From Ariolimax columbianus (taxonomy: Eukaryota; Mollusca; Gastropoda; Stylommatophora; Arionidae), in NCBI GenBank assembly GCA_036924085.1, contig JAVGWX010000009.1, forward strand, positions 57,764,331 through 57,828,330: 64,000 nucleotides of DNA, in the 5' to 3' direction. A model generated the notes under the pieces. That model had not been told where the DNA came from. It made no database searches and saw only the letters and a program-made list of their open reading frames with translations. Numbering within the stretch: the first letter of the stretch is position 1; the number at the start of each line of letters is the position of its first letter. This document shows positions 63,791-64,000 of the stretch, one piece after another. The translations under genes were made by a program, and so were the position numbers.

Positions 63791-64000
63791 GAACATTATT
63801 ATTATGTCTCTAAATCAGCAAATACTGCAGTCTAAAATATTAAATGTTAAAAGTCTCGTCATCATCATCATCACGTGCTCTGCCAGTTGGCGTTGGCGAT
63901 CCTGGACCTCCAACCGCTTCTAACACGTATGTCGCTTACCAGCTCTGTTGTTGATTGTCTCCCGTGCCATACTCTCATGCTGTCCAACATCTTCTCTCTC

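Overview
The window is animal nuclear DNA: spliced exons with GT-AG borders, long AT-rich introns, and many kinds of non-LTR retrotransposon, SINE, DNA transposon and minisatellite. The one confidently recognised gene is a tandem-domain class IIb histone deacetylase of the HDAC6 type, on the + strand. The host is probably an invertebrate; a mollusc-like lophotrochozoan fits the repeat style, but nothing here proves the clade.

Eighteen HDAC6 exons (e1-e18, 1731 to 52143) join in one open frame of 513 codons with every splice phase matching. e1-e4 encode the C-terminal part of catalytic domain 1 (its 5' exons lie upstream of the window). e5-e6 encode the inter-domain linker, and e6-e18 encode catalytic domain 2. 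Domain 2 keeps the His-His pair, the Asp/His/Asp zinc ligands and the catalytic Tyr. The last three domain-1 core exons and their domain-2 counterparts (e1/e16, e2/e17, e3/e18) have nearly the same lengths and the same phases, recording the ancient domain duplication. The expected post-domain-2 exon and the ubiquitin-binding zinc finger were not found, so the 3' end lies beyond the window or was missed.

Introns and downstream DNA are a repeat graveyard. There are 3' fragments of several LINE lineages (RTE/BovB-like, CR1-like, an RNase H-bearing lineage), seven copies of a tRNA-derived SINE (family S), three copies of a 361-365 bp SINE-like family X whose tail matches a LINE in the window, and several other dispersed families (Y, Z, W). 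DNA elements are a hAT-type MITE, a piggyBac-like remnant in TTAA, and a TIR element. At least ten minisatellites lie in introns. The most striking is an 18-unit 31-bp array ending exactly on the 3' splice site of e6.

From 52.2 kb to the end there is LINE and SINE debris plus two exon-like segments (55991-56145 and 61940-62016) that join in frame but match nothing I recognise. I see no CRISPR, operon, rRNA gene or defence-type system. The most unusual structures are the splice-site minisatellite, the LINE palindrome at 7.04-7.56 kb, and the SINE/LINE tail sharing.
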